A DNA stretch of 6,320 nt, taken from NCBI GenBank assembly GCA_014378285.1, contig JACMNZ010000142.1:1-6320 (forward strand), written 5' to 3'. The position numbers and the translations under genes are program-made. Positions 5,452 through 6,320 of the stretch are shown piece after piece (position 1 is the stretch's first letter; every line of letters starts with the position of its first letter). This DNA is from Pseudopedobacter sp. Its GTDB lineage: Bacteria > Bacteroidota > Bacteroidia > Sphingobacteriales > Sphingobacteriaceae. The notes under the pieces are model-generated. The model was not told the DNA's origin and did no database searches. It saw only the letters and a list, made by a program, of their open reading frames with translations.

Positions 5452-6138
5452 CTATTTATAATGAGCAATGATACTATTGGAAACCTCAATCAAATTCTTT
5501 CCTATAAATTGCGGCTTAGGGGCAATTGGATAAAGCGATTGACCTTCACGTTCAATAAAAGCTGCCTGCATGCCAGCTTGTAAAGCACCAGCAATATCCC
5601 AACCATGTGCAGCAACCAATATGGAATCAGAAATATTTACCGACATTTGTCCTACTGCCCATTGATAGGTTTCTAATGCTGGTTTATATTTTTTAATGCT
5701 ATCTATACTAAGTGTTGCTTCAAAATATTGGGTGAGTTTTGCATGTTGCATTTGCGCATTAAGCGTGGCTAAAGGAGAATTTGTAAGCGTAATAAGGCGA
5801 AATCCATTCTCTTTTAAAAGCTGCAAACCTTTTGGCACATCCTGATAAGCAGTTAATTCTTTGATTGTTGCAAGCGTAGTCTTTTTTTTCTTTTCATCCA
5901 CCTCAGTTTTCAATGCTTGTGCTGCCATATCTAAAGTTGCATCGGCAATAGCTGAAAAATCGTGATAATTGTTTGTACAGTTATCCACCAATGAATATTG
6001 AAGGAGCATGCCGAACCAGATACGAAAACCTTTGCTGTTTTCCAATAGGCTATTTATTTTGCTCTTCAGGATAGACATATCTAAAAGTGTTTCATTAACA
6101 TCAAAGACAATCAAAGGAAGATTATTATTATTATTCAT
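5452..6138 (-). CDS. type II haloacid dehalogenase-like HAD hydrolase
   Basis: This 228-residue HAD-superfamily hydrolase resembles type II (S)-2-haloacid dehalogenases, which replace the halogen of a 2-haloalkanoate with hydroxyl through an aspartyl ester. Motif I is IVFDVNETLLD (10-20) with nucleophile Asp13. A helical cap follows (about 21-100), including FRIWFGMLLQYSLV (38-51) typical of the dehalogenase-like group. Motif II is LITLTNS (115-121, Thr119/Asn120). Motif III is KYKPALETY (150-158) with Lys152. Motif IV is LVAAHGWDIAGA (174-185), with Asp181 conserved. Compared with the Pseudomonas L-DEX motif SSNAWD, the Ser and Asn positions are Ala176 and His178, so the actual substrate may not be a haloacid; many such homologues act on unknown phosphate or acyl substrates. 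The start encodes a run of five Asn from an ATT-type triplet repeat. It lies 37 bp after a small membrane-protein gene and is probably co-transcribed with it. Confidence 0.88.
   Translation of the reverse strand: MNNNNNLPLIVFDVNETLLDMSILKSKINSLLENSKGFRIWFGMLLQYSLVDNCTNNYHDFSAIADATLDMAAQALKTEVDEKKKKTTLATIKELTAYQDVPKGLQLLKENGFRLITLTNSPLATLNAQMQHAKLTQYFEATLSIDSIKKYKPALETYQWAVGQMSVNISDSILVAAHGWDIAGALQAGMQAAFIEREGQSLYPIAPKPQFIGKNLIEVSNSIIAHYK
6121..6135 (-). repeat. (ATT)5 triplet repeat at the HAD start
   Basis: Five ATT triplets (AAT on the coding strand) directly follow the ATG of the HAD hydrolase gene and encode Asn2-Asn6. Slippage would change the Asn count in frame and would not disrupt the protein, though it could alter mRNA structure around the start. 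Confidence 0.6.
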
Positions 6139-6175
6139 AATTTATGTTTTAAATAGTTTATTTATACGGCGTGTT

Positions 6176-6320
6176 TCATAATTTTTTTGTTTTTTTAACA
6201 GAAGAATAAATTCCATAAAAAACAATTAAGCCAATAAAAACATGTACCCATACCGTAATATCTTTACCAACTATAATCAAATAAAAGTAAGCTAACATAA
6301 AATAAAGCCTGTTAATAAAA
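6176..6320 (-). CDS. C-terminal part of a small membrane protein (runs off the window)
   Basis: The minus strand is open from the window edge to a TGA at 6176-6178, giving 47 residues that end in YSSVKKTKKL. The visible part has two hydrophobic segments, LYFMLAYFYLIIVG and VWVHVFIGLIVFYGIY, separated by a short KDIT turn, and ends in a basic tail. That fits two transmembrane helices with the C-terminus in the cytoplasm. The N-terminus is outside the window, although an in-frame ATG at 6296-6298 could start a protein of only 40 residues. No family is recognisable from this fragment. The HAD hydrolase gene begins 37 bp downstream on the same strand with no terminator between, suggesting an operon. 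Confidence 0.6.
   Translation of the reverse strand, partial: FINRLYFMLAYFYLIIVGKDITVWVHVFIGLIVFYGIYSSVKKTKKL

Overview
The window is AT-rich DNA, most likely from a member of the Bacteroidota (Flavobacteriia or Sphingobacteriia type). The evidence is the strongly A/T-biased codon use, starts with A-rich leaders and almost no Shine-Dalgarno sequence, occasional TAnnTTTG (-7-like) words, and the protein content: a SOUL-family protein, a signal-less NMT1/THI5-like protein, a type II HAD hydrolase and a multi-pass sensor histidine kinase. The genus cannot be fixed from the sequence alone.

Layout, left to right. Bases 1-224 are a leader with short repeated words and one promoter-like hexamer set. 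A small conserved-looking protein of unknown function follows on + (225-620). Bases 621-1226 have no convincing gene and hold an 18-bp inverted repeat (784-801 / 921-938, 17 of 18 matching) enclosing a tight 28-nt palindrome (881-908); this looks like a degraded mobile or repeat element. On the minus strand come a membrane-anchored SOUL protein (1227-1832) and, 100 bp further, a cytoplasmic NMT1/THI5-like binding protein (1933-2844). A 221-bp divergent intergenic region leads to a + strand lipoprotein (3066-3755) that ends in a rho-independent terminator (about 3760-3795). Next is an orphan sensor histidine kinase (3937-5289), preceded by three helically phased TTAT/AAACT repeats. On the minus strand the window closes with a type II haloacid-dehalogenase-like hydrolase (5452-6138) and the 3' end of a small membrane protein (from 6176 to the window edge), 37 bp apart and probably co-transcribed.

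The genes do not form an obvious single pathway. They look like ordinary housekeeping, signalling and accessory genes in separate short transcription units: two convergent junctions (620/1227 and 5289/5452) and one divergent junction (2844/3066). No tRNA, rRNA, CRISPR array, intact transposase, riboswitch or recognisable defence system is visible. I did not find a convincing undescribed system. The items most worth a second look are the repeat element at 784-938, the phased repeats before the histidine kinase, the histidine-free SOUL protein, and the THI5-like protein that lacks thiamin context and the THI5 catalytic motif.
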